Positions 13,779 to 14,807 of a DNA stretch of 14,807 nucleotides are shown here, one piece after another. The number at the start of each line of letters is the position of its first letter. Position 1 is the first letter of the stretch. The notes under the pieces are model-generated. The model ran no database searches and was not told the origin of the DNA. It saw only the letters and a program-made list of their open reading frames with translations. The stretch spans positions 1-14,807 of the forward strand of contig PJAB01001396.1 in the NCBI GenBank assembly GCA_002887195.1, read 5' to 3'. A program made the translations under genes and the position numbers. Source of the DNA: Chrysochromulina parva (lineage: Eukaryota > Haptophyta > Prymnesiales > Chrysochromulinaceae).

Positions 13779-14345
13779 GGAGCGAATGGACCGCGTCGAG
13801 TTGAGCGTGGACGCTGGCAGCATGCATGCCGTGTCGCGCCAGCGGCCACAGAGCCCAGAGGGGGTGCTTCGCTCTCCACCGCACTATAATGTATAAACCG
13901 TCCCACGTCACAGTCTAGTATATACACTGCGTCACTAGACTACAGTTGTTTAACCGGTCGCGTTCTTTCCATGATTCTCGTTCTGTGTAGACTCGCTTGA
14001 TTTTAACTTTTAGCTCGCGCGCGACGACGGACGAGCGGTGGATGAACACGTCGAAGAGGAAGAGGGAGTCGCGCAGTTGGTTCTTGCATCTTGGATCTTG
14101 GTAGGAAGATAGTCGCGCCCCCCCGACAGGCAGCCGAAGCGTTCGACCGGTATTCGACCGGTGCGTTACGTAGTGGTATCCAGGGAGTGGATTAAGGATG
14201 CGCCGCCGTCACAGACGGTCGATCCAAATCTAATTGCACGCCCAATCATCGAAAGCGCCGATGTGAGCTGCCAAAAAGAGCTCAAACTTGTATGTTGTGA
14301 GCAGTTTTGTGAGCCCCAAAACTCGTGTGCTTGCACATTGTGATC
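13779..14345. promoter_or_regulatory. Intergenic region: filamin 3' end and bestrophin promoter
   Basis: About 570 bp, less GC-rich than the filamin gene. The left part has TATAATGTATAAA (about 13884-13896), a possible 3'-end signal, and an 8-bp hairpin (13912-13919 with 13934-13941). ACCGGT occurs at 13953-13958, and TTCGACCGGT is directly repeated at 14142-14151 and 14153-14162, about 190 bp before the bestrophin ATG. No gene is supported here. Confidence 0.5.
13912..13941. terminator. Hairpin downstream of the filamin gene
   Basis: AGTCTAGT pairs perfectly with ACTAGACT across a 14-base loop, about 135 bp after the stop. It may lie in the 3' untranslated region; a role in 3'-end formation is only possible, not shown. 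Confidence 0.3.
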
Positions 14346-14807
14346 ATGGCAGAGTACCCCAAGAACGTGCCGGCACGCCTCCCGCTGCTACCTCAGGACA
14401 TCAAGTGGCTGTCTACCGAGTACTATCAAGAAGCCCTGTCCGGCTTCAACCTATATGAGCCGTTATATTGGCTGCCCACCATCTCGTACCGCGTCGGCGA
14501 CTTCATGTTCTGGCCATGGATGATATCTACCATAGCCACCACTCTCGGCTGCTGCTACGTGGCTTACTTTCCGCATCATACAGAGTACTTTGACATGCCG
14601 CTAGACGCGCACATCGTCATGGGCAGTGCCCTCTCCTTCCTCGTCGTCATGCGGACTGATGCCTCGATGAACAGATGGTGGGAAGCACGGTGCACGTGGC
14701 AGACGATCAAATCATCTGCCTGCAATATTGCTGCGTGCACCGCGCCGATCCTGCGCAGCCCGGAGGCCACCGAGCTTGTCCTGATGCAGCTGATGGCGAT
14801 GCTGATG
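14346..14807 (+). CDS. Bestrophin-family anion channel, N-terminal part (3' end outside window)
   Basis: The frame starts at ATG 14346 (MAEYPKNVPARLPLLPQ) and stays open for 154 codons to the window edge. A first membrane segment (FWPWMISTIATTLGCCYVAY) starts near residue 58. A second lies near 90-106 and runs into FLVVMRTDASMNRWWEAR. This matches the bestrophin/UPF0187 hallmark of a hydrophobic helix followed by F-R-x-x-x-x-x-x-R-W-W-E-A-R. Bestrophins form pentameric chloride or bicarbonate channels; in algae and plants some sit in thylakoids, others in the plasma membrane. No transit peptide is obvious, so location is open. It lies on the same strand as the filamin gene, after about 570 bp. 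Family call is fairly sure; gene ends and later introns are unknown. Confidence 0.78.
   Translation, partial: MAEYPKNVPARLPLLPQDIKWLSTEYYQEALSGFNLYEPLYWLPTISYRVGDFMFWPWMISTIATTLGCCYVAYFPHHTEYFDMPLDAHIVMGSALSFLVVMRTDASMNRWWEARCTWQTIKSSACNIAACTAPILRSPEATELVLMQLMAMLM

Noticed and set aside
14161..14343. Small 60-residue protein before the bestrophin gene
   Set aside because: It starts with GTG, has no recognisable domain, is out of frame with the bestrophin start and lies in the probable leader.

Overview
This window looks like nuclear DNA of a GC-rich unicellular alga, most likely a haptophyte, although other introner-bearing algae are possible. The reasons are spliceosomal introns (nine GT-AG and one GC-AG in a single gene), multi-domain eukaryotic proteins (filamin repeats, EF-hands, bestrophin), no bacterial operon signals, and short repetitive introns full of minisatellites. 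The taxonomic call is inference.

Layout. (1) 2-427, plus strand: the 3' end of an FkbM-type methyltransferase gene. (2) 667-2532, minus strand: an SGNH-hydrolase-like protein. (3) 2532-3557, minus strand: a second methyltransferase-like gene with one intron, two apparent frameshifts and an altered motif, so a pseudogene or an assembly-damaged gene. (4) 4196-8590, plus strand: an 11-exon gene whose joined reading frame closes perfectly to a 949-residue multi-pass membrane protein with an EF-hand. I do not know its function. (5) 8709-13778, plus strand: one uninterrupted 1,689-residue reading frame with nine filamin-type immunoglobulin repeats. (6) 14346 to the window end, plus strand: the 5' part of a bestrophin-family anion channel gene.

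The most notable content is in the introns of the membrane-protein gene. Six of its ten introns carry the same short sense-oriented element (GCATGCAAG, then YGCTCACCACGGCGC, then a C-rich tract ending in CAG). It sits directly before the 3' splice site and in several introns is bordered by duplicated exon sequence. This is the signature of introner elements, meaning mobile or duplicating introns. Three of these introns are composite: between a minisatellite on the donor side and the introner on the acceptor side lies a copy of the intron-less exon-exon junction. That suggests stepwise intron gain or growth. Related copies occur in frame inside the neighbouring filamin gene. Many tandem arrays here share an 11-bp unit.

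Functional relations are weak inference. The two methyltransferase-like genes and the SGNH protein could all modify glycans. The EF-hand membrane protein, filamin-repeat protein and bestrophin are neighbours on one strand but have no demonstrated link.
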